Shown piece after piece: positions 12,451 through 24,680 of a stretch of 64,000 nucleotides of DNA. The stretch spans positions 620,001 through 684,000 of the forward strand of contig JAVMKO010000018.1 of the NCBI GenBank assembly GCA_032164245.1, written 5' to 3'. Below the pieces are notes generated by a model that had not been told where the DNA came from, searched no databases, and saw only the letters and a list, made by a program, of their open reading frames with translations. Position 1 is the first letter of the stretch; every line of letters begins with the position of its first letter. Origin of the DNA: Sternotherus odoratus. Its lineage: Eukaryota; Chordata; Testudines; Kinosternidae. A program made the position numbers and the translations under genes.

Positions 12451-13914
12451 TGAGTTAGGCAAGTAAAGCAGTGATTTACACATTTAACCAAAAAAAAAGG
12501 GAAAAAAATCAACCCACATGCTAGCAAAAGCGTTAATCCACAAGAATAGAAATTTACCTAAGAATACATCAGACTCTGTCTAAAAATGACTTCATTCAGT
12601 GTAGATGTGAGACACTTAAAATGTGTCAGTCCACGCTTCTTTCTATTTCTTGATTATCTTTAGAAGAAGAAACCATTAAGTTCTGGAATTTAATAATCAA
12701 TATCCAAAGTCTTCCCTGCGTGGTCCATTTAAATTCTTTGTCAGGATGTCATATTTTACCTGTTAGTCCCACAAAAATATTTGGGCAAAAACATGATGAA
12801 ATGAGGGGAAAGCCTGAAAGGATTCCAAGCAGGGGACTTCAGAAATTAATATTCAGTTTGTCATCACTAAAAATATTTCTTCTGCCAAGCAACTTAGGGT
12901 TATGAAATAGCGCTGCAATTCTGAAAATATACCAAATATGCTGAAAACTTCAAACCTAATTTCTATGAATCCCTGAATAAAATACTTTTTCTACATCTTA
13001 AAGCAAATTATTCTGTATGCCAATAACACAATCTTACCATTCCAATTTAAAATCCTTAAGCCCTCACTATAGTTCACAAGCTATGGCAGGAACTACAACA
13101 GGTATGCATTTAAGAATGTCTTTCTGGATAAGCTGTTGTAGAACTACCAAGTTTATATTGCTCACAATCAAATTTTAAATATTTCATTCGTGTCCTAAAA
13201 ATCCAAACATCAAAGCATTAATCTCAACATTAGTGTGGCTAAATTTACTCAAATTCACAATGAGCAAACAGAACTGAGCTTTTCTGACATTCAATAAGCA
13301 GCAAAAAGGTCGACATATTACTTGTATTAATTTTTCATCAAAGACTAGAAAGCTCATTTTCATGGTAGATAATAAATGCTGGAAGAGATCTGCTACTGAA
13401 AGATGTACAGTAGTGGTATATCCTGGCATATGAACAGCAGCAGAATTTCAGGAAACATTCTCTTGTCTTCCTGGGTTGACTTTATGTCTAAGATACTGTA
13501 AGTTATTGCCCTGTTTCTTGAAGGGTTGTTCAAGACAATTTCACAGTTATGATACTTATAATGTTGAATAAGGAAAATACAACAGTAAACCCCAGAGAGG
13601 AGCAAAAATCTGGCACATGCCCTTATCAATTATGAGGGGAGGGGGGAGAGTGGCAAAGCTCAAGGGCCAAGAACTAGTTCATTCCTTATTTGTAAAAAAA
13701 ATGGAAAGACTTAACCGTGAGCTTGCCTTTATGTACGTGTTTAAGGCCTGTCAGCTTCAAAGTACACATTAAAGTGCTTTCCTGTGTCAGAGTCTTAAAC
13801 TGCATCTTACTTAAAGGCAGATTGTTCCTTTACCCCTCCCCTAGCCTTGTGTAAGAGTCGATATGTAGAATTGTACCTCGAAGAGAGGAACTGTCCTTCC
13901 TTCCCCTTGTGACC
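12451..13914. other. Unassigned AT-rich DNA
   Basis: No gene or confident repeat is seen. Frames on the minus strand between 13184 and 13629 are under 85 codons and have no motif support. Confidence 0.35.
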
Positions 13915-14115
13915 AGGGGCAGATTTAAACTTCCAGCTCCTGCTGACTGCTCTGTGCTGGGCAGTGCAATGGGAGGGGGAGCCGTGGCTTTGCCCAGCCC
14001 CTGTCCCTCTCTGCTTCACCCACCTGCACCTGAGACACATCTCCTGCTCCCAGTCCCTGCTCTCTTATCTTCATGTCTGCAGGAAAGATGAGGGGAGGGG
14101 ATTTAGACGCCATCT
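13915..14115. mobile_element. Possible hAT-derived GC-rich fragment
   Basis: A GC-rich island within AT-rich DNA starts with 'caggggcagatttaaact', which resembles the CAG-type termini of hAT elements. It overlaps several short open frames in different registers, as GC-rich repeats often do. No clean opposite terminus or target duplication was found. Confidence 0.3.
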
Positions 14116-14145
14116 GGCCACATCAAGCCAGGCCACAATCCGACC

Positions 14146-14268
14146 CTTGGATTGTGAACTCTTCTGGGCTTGAACCCCATCTACCTCTGTAGAGTACCTG
14201 GGACAACGGGATCTCGATCCTAATTGGGCCTTTGGCTGCTAGTGTCATAATATAAACAATAAAACTAC
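14146..14268 (+). repeat. L2-type LINE 3'-end-like repeat
   Basis: The block 'ggattgtgaactcttctggg' followed about 100 bp later by 'aacaataaaac' resembles the 3' end of L2-like elements ('gattgtaagctcttnggggcaggga ... ataataa'). It is short and diverged. Similar tails occur near 24.2, 45.1 and 56.3 kb. Confidence 0.4.
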
Positions 14269-17200
14269 CCACACCAAACACACATGATTAACTGCAGAAT
14301 TCTGCTGCATTCCAATCTGAAATCTTCCCCATATAAAAGGTGTGGAGTGAGGGGATTTAATTTTATTTGAAGTAACTTGTCACTAGGATTCAAAGGACCT
14401 GTGAGCTGTGCTGATTAATTTATGGATTACCTAACCCAAAGCTTTCACACAAGTTCATCTTATAAACTCTTTTGCAGATGGGATCTTATATATACACCTC
14501 TTCAACCACTTATACTTTTTAACTAAGAGGCAGAAAATGCTAACAGAGTATCAAATGAATCAATACAGTTATGGAACAGATAATAGGCTAGGAGTCAAAA
14601 TGCCTCATGTTTGCACTTTCTATATAAAACTGTAGTTATCCTAGACCTCACTCTTTAGATAATAATTGATACTCGATGAAACTACCCTGCTCAAATTGAA
14701 ATGAATCTGCCTCTTTCTGTTTCTCTGGGCTTCAAGCACTAGTTATTATACATAAGGTATAAGGTTCCACCAATCACTATGATATGATTGGCTGGGGGGT
14801 TAAAACAAGCTGCCTTTTTCCTAGACATTTACTTTAAAAGCCCAGCAGTTCAGAGATGTTTGGCCAAACAGAACGAGGGTATCACAGTTAGCGAAATGCC
14901 TCCTCCCATCTGGCAGGATGTCTGCTGCTATGGAATTTGCCATACCCAATCCCAACCTAGCTTTCAGGCTTCCAATTTCAATTGGGGTGGGGGGGGCAAT
15001 TATAATTTATAAAGTAAAATTTTGAATTTACTATGTCATTCAAACTGCTTTTTCTAGTCCAAGAGGCTCCGTTCACATTTTGCCCTCGCTGGGACCACTC
15101 AGCTAGGTTTCTCAATCCTGCAGCCCAAATCAAATTCTTTTTTGGAACCCTGAAGGCTGCCACCAAGTACAGCCTTGCTATCCCTTTACTTAAGCCGGGG
15201 CAAGACTGACACACTAGGCTGCTCTCATCAATCCTTTCACTCTGCCCTGTCTCTGAGAAGCGCTTTTATTTGCTTTGCATCTATGGGCACATCTGCTGGG
15301 TTTCCCAACGAGTTGCCCAACATTTTTGCAAGAAGTAGACATTCTACACTAATCCTAATCTTTCCAGTTGCATGACAAAGACTGGCTCCTGTAAACATGA
15401 GTAGAAGGACCTCATCCACCCTCTCCTGCAGCTGTTGAGTATCCTGCACGTGAAGGCTCTTTGTGCTCAACTCCAAAGGGGTGAAACAAACCCCTGTACG
15501 GCACAAGAACTAAGTGTTACTTAAATCCAGTTTAAGCTCTATTTTCAAGCTTTAAGTGGGACTTAAATGATGACATTTCATTCTCTAGGAGCAGTCTCCA
15601 CTTACAAGGCCAGTGTTAAATCCCCCTACGCATACAGATATGAAGCCCCTTCTAAACTTTACCTGTTTCCAATATAACAATGTAACTTAAAAAACTGATT
15701 AGTGCTTTTGCATGTAATTGGTATAATTCAAACCTGAACAACCATCTGATAGCTCAGAGGAAGATTCATTGTGGCACGTGTAAACTTAAGTATTGTTTAT
15801 TTTCATTTTTGTAAAGAGCAGTTTATCAGCATCCCAGGGCAGAGGCAGGAATATATACTCGAATACTTCTTTACTGTCAAGTGCAAATACTTCATTGAGA
15901 TTGACCACGTACAGAGTCTTACTTAAACTGGCTACACCAGTAAATCAAAAAGCAATATTTTCTCAGTCACTGAAACCAACTCACATTTGTTTGGGATTTC
16001 AAGAAGAAAAAGAATATCCTGTGTTGCTAGCTTCCCCAAATTGGAGAATTCAAAGATAAAGAGTCTGTTAAGACAACAAAAAGTACCATTAAAAATGAGT
16101 CCTCTGGGAGTGCATAAACCTGTTCGCTCAACCTTCCAATTCATCAGTTTTAGCCAATCCATTGGCTGCAGTTTTTCAAATCACAACGAATTTACCAACT
16201 GCACTTTCATAAGGAAGAGTGGACATAAATCATCATCTTAGGGCTGGTCACCTGACATGCAAAGTGTCACTTCCACGTCAAATTTAATGATGAGTAATTG
16301 TAAACAAATCCCCCTTCTCAAAGAACCACCCTGTTCAGTGTACAGACTTCCAGAGCGCACAGGTTTCATGGATCCTAGGCAGAGCCCAGAACCAGGCTTA
16401 CTTGGGAGGAGGAAGCAGAGAAGAGTTGGAAGGGAAAAGTGAGTCCTAACCTGACTATGACCTCCCCAGAATTCAAATGGCAACACCTTCATTCCATGCT
16501 CTCAACAACATGCAGATAGTCCCAGCACTAGCGATCATTCGGAGGTTGCAGCTTGCAGCCATATTTGGCCATAGCTACAGTAAAATCACCTTTCAAATTC
16601 AACATGCAATCATTTGCCACTGTATTGCATATTAATGGGAAGAACCAATCTTTGGGTATTGTTGAGTTGTTTTGTTTATTTACAATCCATCAATTTATAC
16701 AGTAGAATAAAGCAAATAATTTGGTGACTGAAAGTTCCTACACTGCTATGGGCAGGAATATAAAACATCTGTGGCCTATAAAAAGACAGGTTTGCACCTT
16801 GTTTAAAAGAGATTTTTAAAAATGTTTTGGCATAAAGCAGAAGGACTATCACATGGAGATTCCCTTCTGAAATTCTGGCTGTTGTTTTGCAGTTGTTAGT
16901 GCATCTCTTCAAACTTTTGATAGATTTACATCTGAAACTGCAATTAACACCTTTTGCAGGTCGCCCCACAAGATTAATTTTTTGAACATAGATTAATGAA
17001 AATGCATACTAAAGTGTTCAGAAAATATTTTCTCTATTAATCTCAATCAGTAGCAGATTACTGCTAGGGTGGCTAATGAAGATGTTGTATTATTCAGGTG
17101 AAAGCATGGCGTGAAAGAACCACCGTTAAGCTTTCCCAGGCCCCCATGAGAGGATGGCTCTGACAGGAAGAACTTTGTTAATGTCATTTATAGGGAAATG

Positions 17201-18347
17201 CATAATGGGGCTTAGATAGCCAATCAATTATTATGTAGTTTGGAAATAATTCACAGATCTCTCACACTGCCTGCTCTCTCTGCCTTAAGAAAATCCGTTT
17301 TTTTACTTTTGTTTGGTATAAATCAGGAACGGGGTAAAATGTCCTGTGTGCGCATATTGCAGCCCTGATCTCCTCATGAACCAGCTATTTGTACTTACCC
17401 TACACACTCCTGAAATGCAGGAAGAATGTCCAGGAGCCGCCTATTCACAGCCTCCTATTCTACACCAGAGACGTTGCAAACCTCATCCTGAATTTACTGT
17501 ACCATGAATAAAGTCACTCAAGGCAGAAAACTGCATCTGAAGCTTTCCAGACAATGTATTTACAAGTCTAAGATAGCGGCTTCAAAGATACAGACACTGG
17601 TCCATGGGGACATTCCTGTGGCCCTTGCTGGAGAAGAGAGTCACCTCGTGCCAGAGCTCCTTGATACAAAGGATTGGGATTCCCTGAGGCAATCTGCTGA
17701 ACGGGAGCTCCCCAGCTGCCTAGGACCTGGGCACCATATGTTCGAATGACTTCTCAATGCGTCCTCCACTTCCAAATCGTTCCTCAAGACTCAAGCTTCT
17801 CAACTGCTCAGCCTCCATCATTAAGCTTCACCTTCATTTGGGACCCGGCCGAACCCTCGGCTAATCATTTGTATGTATTTCTCTAAAGATCCAAAGCAGC
17901 CCGTAAACCCATCTCATGCTCTCGCTTGTGACATGGTTCCCAAAAGTTTGCTTCCTGCCATTCTTCACAACCTAAAGTCTAATTAAGGTTAAAGATTCTG
18001 GAGGCACGGGTCTGACATTTTATCTGTATGTAAACCTGTATCAAGTAGTAATAAACAGTAACATTAAGGCTTTAAAAAGTCACTATCACTATATGAGTTA
18101 GTTTAAAAGGATGGATTAACCAGTAACAATTTTGCACCATAAACACTCAAGCGTGACTCGGTGACTTTATTTCTGAGTGGTTGAGAATGAGAAGCCAGTT
18201 GCTACTTCTAATGTGCCCTCTGAGTGGATGGCCCATTATATACAAATAAAAAGGCAAATCATTGCTCAAAGGAACTTGCAGTCTAAGGACTTGAACTGGT
18301 AAGGGGTTGGGCATCATAAACTCCTAGCATGTCAACCACTGCAGAGT
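14269..18347. other. Non-coding stretch; candidate conserved segment inside
   Basis: No coding exon or confident repeat was recognised in 4 kb. Open frames are all below 100 codons and overlap in several registers. The part around 17040-17260 has a less degraded, TAAT-motif-rich look that might mark a conserved non-coding element, but this cannot be shown from one sequence. Confidence 0.35.
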
Positions 18348-18452
18348 TTCATAGAATCATAGAAGATGAGGGTTCGTCAAGAACTCAGGAGGTTCTAGTC
18401 CAACCCCCTGCTCAAAGCAGCACCATCCCCAACTAATCCAGCCACAGGGAGA
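18348..18452 (-). mobile_element. CR1 3'-end fragment, antisense
   Basis: The plus strand 'catagaatcatagaagatga' and 'tccaaccccctgctcaaagc' is the reverse complement of a CR1 3' end ('gctttgagcagggggttgga ... tctatgattctatg'). Only about 100 bp is present. The same 3' end occurs in sense orientation at 55060-55145. Confidence 0.8.
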
Positions 18453-19686
18453 CAAATCTCAACTGTGGTGGGCTCTGCACAGGCCACAGTTCCAACTAGC
18501 CTGGCGTGGCGGTGATGGCTCCTTGCTGAGACAGACTCAGCACTGCTAGAGTCTCCTCTGGAAGAACGGCAAACTATGGCATACAGGGCTTAGCTGCCGT
18601 TATACAGAGGACACAGATAGGTGAGTTCAGATGTTGGAGCGGGGCAGGATGTCCTGTTTGTTCTACGGGGGTGAAGAGAATCTGAACAGACAAGTGTTCA
18701 TTCCGGTTCTCTGATGCTGAAGCTACCTGGTGATCCTACACAGTGAAATTTATCCCTGATCACAGGGTCTGCACAAAGCCTATGTACTTCTCAAATTATA
18801 CTTAATTCTCAAAATATGACTAAGATACAGAGTAACATTCAATAGATGCACATACAGAATAAATTTATAGCACAGAGAAATAAAAGTTACTAACCAGAAA
18901 ATGATTGTCTACAACACACATTCATAGTTATGTGAAGTCTGGTAATTTCTCCCTCATGTACCTTGCCCTTGGAATCCCTTTTGATACTGAGAGATGTGGG
19001 TTGGAATTCCTGCTCACTGAAATCAGATACTTGAGTTTAAGGCTGATGTTTTCTTCTGTTCTCCTGCCAATTCAGAAAGTCTTCATCAGGTGCAATGCAG
19101 TGATTATCTCAGACCTCAGAATGTGGATAAATAACTTATTATTGTGGACTACTTTTTTGTAAGGGCCAGGAACCCGAAAACCTGAGTGGTTGCATAAAAG
19201 AGATTCAGCTGGTATTGCCTGTGCGCCAGTTCCCACTGAGTGCCATTCTGTCTAGCCTTCAGCATTGGTTGCGAAGGGATAGAAACTGAGCCCTCGTCTG
19301 CCAGAGTGAAGTATGGAGTGCTTTCTTAAAAATGACTGAAATTATTGTCATCCGCTCACAGACTTTGCCCCTTATGAATGCTTATTGATTGCTTAGACAG
19401 CAAAGAATTTGAAAGATCTGGTTTTAACCAGGGCTGTCTCTTTCTCCTGATGAATGGAACAAGATAAACTTCTTGGAAAACCAATTTTACAGTGAGTATG
19501 TGTCACTGATTCTCAATAAAACAAACTTTGAAAAAAATATACTGAATTAAAAATCAAAGTATTCCAAGACACAAAATAAATTTCCTTCTGAAAACAGAGC
19601 ACAACAAACTAAAAAATGTCTCTCTGTGAAGCATTTTGTTATATTTCTGACATGTCCACATATTTTACACAGAGTCTGTGCTTCAG
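18453..19686. other. Unassigned DNA
   Basis: No gene or repeat was recognised between the CR1 fragment and the target duplication of the 19.7-kb palindromic insertion. An 85-codon frame at 18905-19162 has no motif. Confidence 0.35.
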
Positions 19687-19702
19687 TGACATTAAGGAGT
19701 AT
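19687..19702. repeat. Left 16-bp target-site duplication
   Basis: TGACATTAAGGAGTAT is repeated exactly at 19958-19973 and marks the insertion limits of the palindromic element. Confidence 0.88.
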
Positions 19703-19957
19703 CAGAGTTAACAAAGTCCTGTGGCACCTTAAAGACTAACTATAAAGTTTTGAAGCATGAGCTTTCGTGGGCTAATACCCACTTCGTCGGATGCAGGCAG
19801 TAGAAGTAGAAGCAGACACTTCTACTGCCTGCATCCGACGAAGTGGGTATTAGCCCACGAAAGCTCATGCTTCAAAACTTTATAGTTAGTCTTTAAGGTG
19901 CCACAGGACTTTGTTAACTCTGCTATTCCAGACTAACACGGCTACCACCCTGATTCT
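19703..19957. mobile_element. Palindromic Penelope-like insertion with 16-bp TSD
   Basis: Positions 19703-19807 are the exact reverse complement of 19818-19922 (105 bp each), separated by a 10-nt spacer at 19808-19817. A 35-nt tail follows at 19923-19957, ending the right-hand sense unit ('gactaacacggctaccacc'). The whole block sits between two copies of TGACATTAAGGAGTAT (19687-19702 and 19958-19973). The unit is the terminal repeat of a very common reptile family that I assign to Penelope-like elements. Identical arms and intact target duplications point to a recent single insertion of an already inverted molecule. It encodes no protein. Confidence 0.85.
19828..19875 (+). ncRNA. Hammerhead-ribozyme-like core, probably inactive
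   Basis: On the plus strand a CCGACGA box (hammerhead consensus CUGANGA) is followed by a hairpin pairing GTGGG with CCCAC, then GAAA, then a short GC-TCAT-GC hairpin. The order matches the hammerhead core used by Penelope-like elements. Departures are a C at the conserved U4 position, an extra A before stem II, and no evident stem I. The mirror copy lies on the minus strand at 19750-19797. I call this ribozyme-derived, with activity doubtful. Confidence 0.45.
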
Positions 19958-19973
19958 TGACATTAAGGAGTAT

Positions 19974-21282
19974 GAAACCTTCAGGGTGCCCTTATTTATG
20001 ACATCACAATTCTGTCCATGGAAACACACCAGAATGTCACAAATACGGGGACCAACAGGTTATAAGTCCTCCAACTTGAGCTGATACAAATCTATTTAAA
20101 AATCTTCAATCCCAAGGCATAAATATTAACAGCAGATACAATTTCTCTTTGTTTTAAATACCACGTTAAAGGATTTTTAAGCCTTCTTTTTCTTGGAAAC
20201 ATTTTAAAAATATACTCAAATCACAAAGTGATGTTTAACATCACTAAATAAAGCCTTTAAAACAAACAAAAAACCTAATGTAGACGTGAAGATTCTGCCA
20301 TACAGATTTTACAACACAAATGAAATCGTAAGTCCAGGGATCTTTACAGATTTCAAGGCCCAGGGATCAATAAAACTGGGGATGATATGCACCAGCCACA
20401 GACAGACAAGGTCCTTCACCCCCAAATATTCCTTTTTCCTGATTAGCCTCTCTTGCATGTCCCTTTCTCTGAGAATCATGCCTAGTCACCTCTGTCCCCT
20501 GGGATTGAAATGAACGGTGCATTCTACCTTTTTCTTCATACTGTTAAGGTAAACTTTTTGTTTATTACAATTTGTCACACCCAAGTTCATTTTCTTTCTG
20601 CAAATTCACCAGGCTGCTGTACTGCATGTTGGAATGGTTAAAAGTTAAATCCTGGTTCAGTCTTGTTTTAAAATAGCAAATCTGTTTCCATTTACCTATA
20701 TTGCCTTAAGGAAGGAAGTTCCCTCTCACCAGGCTCAGTGTAAAATCAATTGTAATACAGACTTCAGACTTTTCACAAAGGAAAGGCAAGCAGCAAGATA
20801 AAAAGCTAAACCCACATCCTCTGTCCTTTGTAAGAAGCACAAAGCTTCACAGTTACTGCACCCTTCAAAGCTCCTTGTCCTTTCCAGGCAGAGAGCAAAC
20901 AATTACAGAGAAGCTGGGCTTCCTCCTTAGTCATTTACCTGACTTGTGACAGCTACCGGAACCAGCACAGCTTTCAGATCAACAATGAAGGCTTCTTTTC
21001 GTTCAATACCAGTTGTATTGATTTGATTTGATACTGAAACAACATCCAGATTGACTCACCTAAAGACCTGGGAGAAACACGTCTTTTTTCACTTTTAAGA
21101 GAGACTTTTTATTATGAAAGCTACTGTATGCACGTTGGTATAACTGGCACGTGTTTGCAAAGCTGACTTTGCCCAGCTCATGTCTGGTCTCAAAGTCCAT
21201 TGCCACCCTTAAAATACTCCCCATCTTTTAAGTCTTCCCATGAGTCAAAATTTCCTTTTAAAATGTATTGATAATAACTAAT
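19974..21282. other. Unassigned AT-rich DNA
   Basis: No exon, RNA or confident repeat is recognised. The sequence is rich in short A and T runs. Confidence 0.35.
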
Positions 21283-21355
21283 ATGTCAGAACAGACCAAT
21301 GATCCATCTAGTCTGGTATTCTGTCTACCTGAGAGGAACCAATGCCAAATGTGCT
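21283..21355 (-). mobile_element. CR1 3'-end fragment, antisense
   Basis: The plus strand 'agaccaatgatccatctagt' followed by 'ctggtattctgtctacctga' and 'ccaatgccaaatg' is the reverse complement of a CR1 3' end of the same type as at 9600. It is short and diverged. Confidence 0.6.
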
Positions 21356-24206
21356 GAAATCAATGAGAAGGGCTTCTTACTGGGTCCAAAGATGAGCTAC
21401 AAAGATACAGCAACAATAAAATAAAAGTTGTCTATCAGAAACCCTTATTTATTTTGTATTATTCACTTTTAACCAAGTAGGCGTTCCATTTTTATTTCCC
21501 TCACAAACGATAGTATGAATGAGAGGATCTGATCTGATTTATGCTAAAGCTGGATTTGGCTTGAGGATCATCTAAGCACTCTTGGAAGATACATGAAGAC
21601 GACACTCGGAGACTGTTCTGTTCCTACACTGATTTCTGAGTTAGTTTCTTGTGCTCTGCCAAATAGCATGGTACAGCTGAAGTCCAAGTGCATCATCTTG
21701 GGGAGAAGTAGGCAAGAGAGACAGCCCCTCCACACACTAAACTTATAGATATGGCCAAGGTTTCTCCCTCTGTTTTTTCTGGTGGAGCTAGAGAAAGTTA
21801 CTGCAGAAAACTGGATGCATTAAAATAAAGTAACATGTGCCTGGTTTTATTATCACCACCACCCACTTTTAGATCTTTGGAGGATTTTGATGGATCCTTA
21901 AAAGATAAATATTGAACACTGCTTAGACTAGAGAAACAGCACTGCTGCTCTCCACCTGAAGGAGGGAAAAATTCCAGCGGTAATGACTGACAAACAGTTA
22001 TTCATTTTGTGTCTTGCTGCAGCGTGGAGCTCTGTGGGGCTTTCTCTGACTAGCAGCATTAATAGTTTCTTGCTGCAGGCATTTGCTGTGCATCACCTTG
22101 GGTCTGAACATCTGTCTCTCTCTGCAGCTGATAGCAAACTCATGGAATTCCCTCCAGCCTGTCAGGTAGCTAATATAACACATATAGAAGGAGAACAAAG
22201 CCTGCATTGCAGCAGGAACTGGTCAGGCCAATACATTTACTAACCCTGCACACCCCCAAGATTTTCAACTCCTCTGGAACTGAGGTTACACTAAGATCTC
22301 TCAGGGCACTATCTGAGCTGAACTCTTCTGAACCACATCCCAAAAATCTAACAGCAGAGAAGACAAAGGACTCTTCCTTCCTACAATGCAGTGCTGCCCA
22401 ATTTCATTAGCTTGTGGCATCATATTGGATGTGAAATTGTTTACTTTTCTAATCTCCTTCAGGAGCTGGTAGGGACTCAAGAAACCCCCTGACTCTGTGT
22501 TGTGTTTATTTGGTAACATTTTGCTCTGCACATAAGCAAGTGAAATAAAACTTTCAATTAAAACTTCCAGCAAGTCTTAATATTTATTCACCTCTGGAGG
22601 GTTTGGTTATCTACCAAAAAAATTGGTTTTTGACAAATCTCTCTTGCAATTCTAATACCTCAGTCTAGTTCAGTGGCTCTGATTTCACTCCATGAAACCA
22701 GCCATTTTTGCAGAAAATAGATGGGAAATGGCTAAACAACATTGAGTTTTGGCCGCAGTGAACGGCAAAAGTAGGTAGCCAGAGGGCATTTCCAGGCATG
22801 TTCCAGCGTTTACTGAACACTGTAAGTGCAACATGTTCTAATATCAATTTTCTTTGCTATGTTCTCCTGCAGATATTATTTGCCATTTTTAATTTTGCAA
22901 AAATTGGAGCCTTCTCTGAGAATCTGTGCTGAAAACACATTTCCACTGCTCCAACCTCATTTGTACAGCAGAAACCCAGAGACATTGTGTGCTCCCCATT
23001 TGTGTGCATCACCAGTTCAATTAATACTTCATTTAGCTACATGCCTGTAAGCGGTTTCAGTCTCAGACCAATGCACTCATACCATTACAGTTAACTGGAT
23101 AATAAACTGGCAAGAGAAGCACATAGATGGGCAGTTGTCCTCTGTATAAATCACTCTCTGAACTTTTAGTAAAACCAGACAGAAAATATAGTTCTTTAGA
23201 CTATATGCATTGCTTGTAATTCAATATTTTTAAGCAAAATGTGAAGTTCAAAGCCTCTCCTATCAGTTCAGTTCAGGCAAACATGGCAAGATTTAGCAGC
23301 ACAGGTATTTCCTGCAGGATGTATTTTCTCTCCCACACATGTTCTCTGTAGTATTAAGTACCTATAACTTTTAAGCTCTGCCCTGTATGATAAATGTAGC
23401 AGGTGAGACCAGTGATTTAGTACAGAGAAAGTGTTACTTTGCCATGACATTTCTTATTAACTATTGCTGGCCCCACAGGCACCAGGATCTCTTTCTTGCC
23501 TGCCCATTCCTCATGGTTTACATGTTCCCTGACTCCAACTGGATGCAATCCTCATGGTTGCTGCTTGTCCCCACAGCACAAGCGCTCTCAGTATTGCAGT
23601 GGGGGAGAGGCAGGCATCTGGGAGAAACAGATCCCAAAATGAGTCGTGTGCAACGGCAGAGTCTGCGTCTCTCTCACACAAAATCGGGCAGGTACGATAG
23701 GTATGAAGTTTAATGCTCTCCCCATTTTAATGATATTTTCACTCAACTCAACTGTAAAATTAACTGAGAACTTAGTTATACTAAAAAGACCTTTATTTTA
23801 TGCTGATAATCCACTAAGGAGGTTTCACACTTGAGATTTGTTACATTAAAGGGAACTGAAATGGCTTGTATCAATTACTCTGTTCTGTGTGGACTGACTC
23901 CTTATAAAATATTGAAACTGTTTTGGAACGCTGGGAAAATAAAACGGGAAACCCTAATGCGCCACCCCCATAGAAGCAAGCAGAAGCAGCTGTATTATTT
24001 AAATCCCTAGAACATTTGGGTCCTGCTCCAAATGAAGTCCATTCATTCTGTTGTCTGGCTGCCTGTTTGGATGACTGTAAACTAAAACAAAAGCTCCAGA
24101 CAGACTTGGCCATAGGAGAGAAAAAGGGAGCACTGGGAAATTCAGCCATGAAATCATCATTCTGCTTGGACGTTATATCCCTTTCCCCTCCCCCTTTTTC
24201 TTACCC
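21356..24206. other. Unassigned DNA, no recognised exon
   Basis: Several short overlapping frames (up to 108 codons at 23387-23713) lack motifs, signal peptides or repeated structure. No repeat boundary was clear in this 2.9-kb stretch. Confidence 0.35.
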
Positions 24207-24320
24207 ATGTAGACTGTAAGATCTCCAGGGCAGGGACTGTCTATTACTCTGCCTTCGTACATTGAGACCCTGGTCTTGGTTAGCTGTTAGGCACTCATGT
24301 ACTTAAATAAATAATAATAC
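24207..24320 (+). repeat. L2-type LINE 3'-end-like repeat
   Basis: 'gtagactgtaagatctccag' then 'ggcagggactgtctatt', ending in 'aaataaataataatac', is the layout of an L2-like 3' tail. Same class as near 14.2, 45.1 and 56.3 kb. Confidence 0.55.
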
Positions 24321-24482
24321 ATTGGATGCCGGGGGGGGAGGGGGAGGTTCTGCGAGACAGCCAGGAAGGTCCGAGAAGGGCAGCTCAGGGATGGAGACAC
24401 AGCCATGCTGCACAGGAGGTTACTCTGAGATACAGTGACACTCGCTGAATAGCAAAGGGCCCTGGGGCAGGCAAAGCAGAAG

Positions 24483-24680
24483 AATTCATGGATGTTATAG
24501 TCAGAAGGAAACATTATGGTCATCAAGCCTGGTCTCTTGCATACCACAGGCAACAGAACGACACCAAGCTCCTGCATCCAGCCCACAACTTCGGCTGAAC
24601 TAATGTACAGCAACATGTCCAGTTTGGATTTAAAGATGGCAAGTGACAGAGAATCCAAGGTAATTTCTTTCCATGATTAA
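24483..24680 (-). mobile_element. CR1 3'-region fragment, antisense
   Basis: The plus strand contains the reverse complement of a CR1 3' region: 'tatagtcagaaggaaacatt', 'atggtcatcaagcctggtct' and 'gacagagaatccaagg' follow the known order of antisense CR1 text. It overlaps a 123-codon minus-strand frame (24287-24658), which is therefore not considered a gene. Confidence 0.65.

Noticed and set aside
24287..24658. 123-codon minus-strand open frame
   Set aside because: It overlaps an antisense CR1 3' region and a poly-G run, so is repeat-derived.
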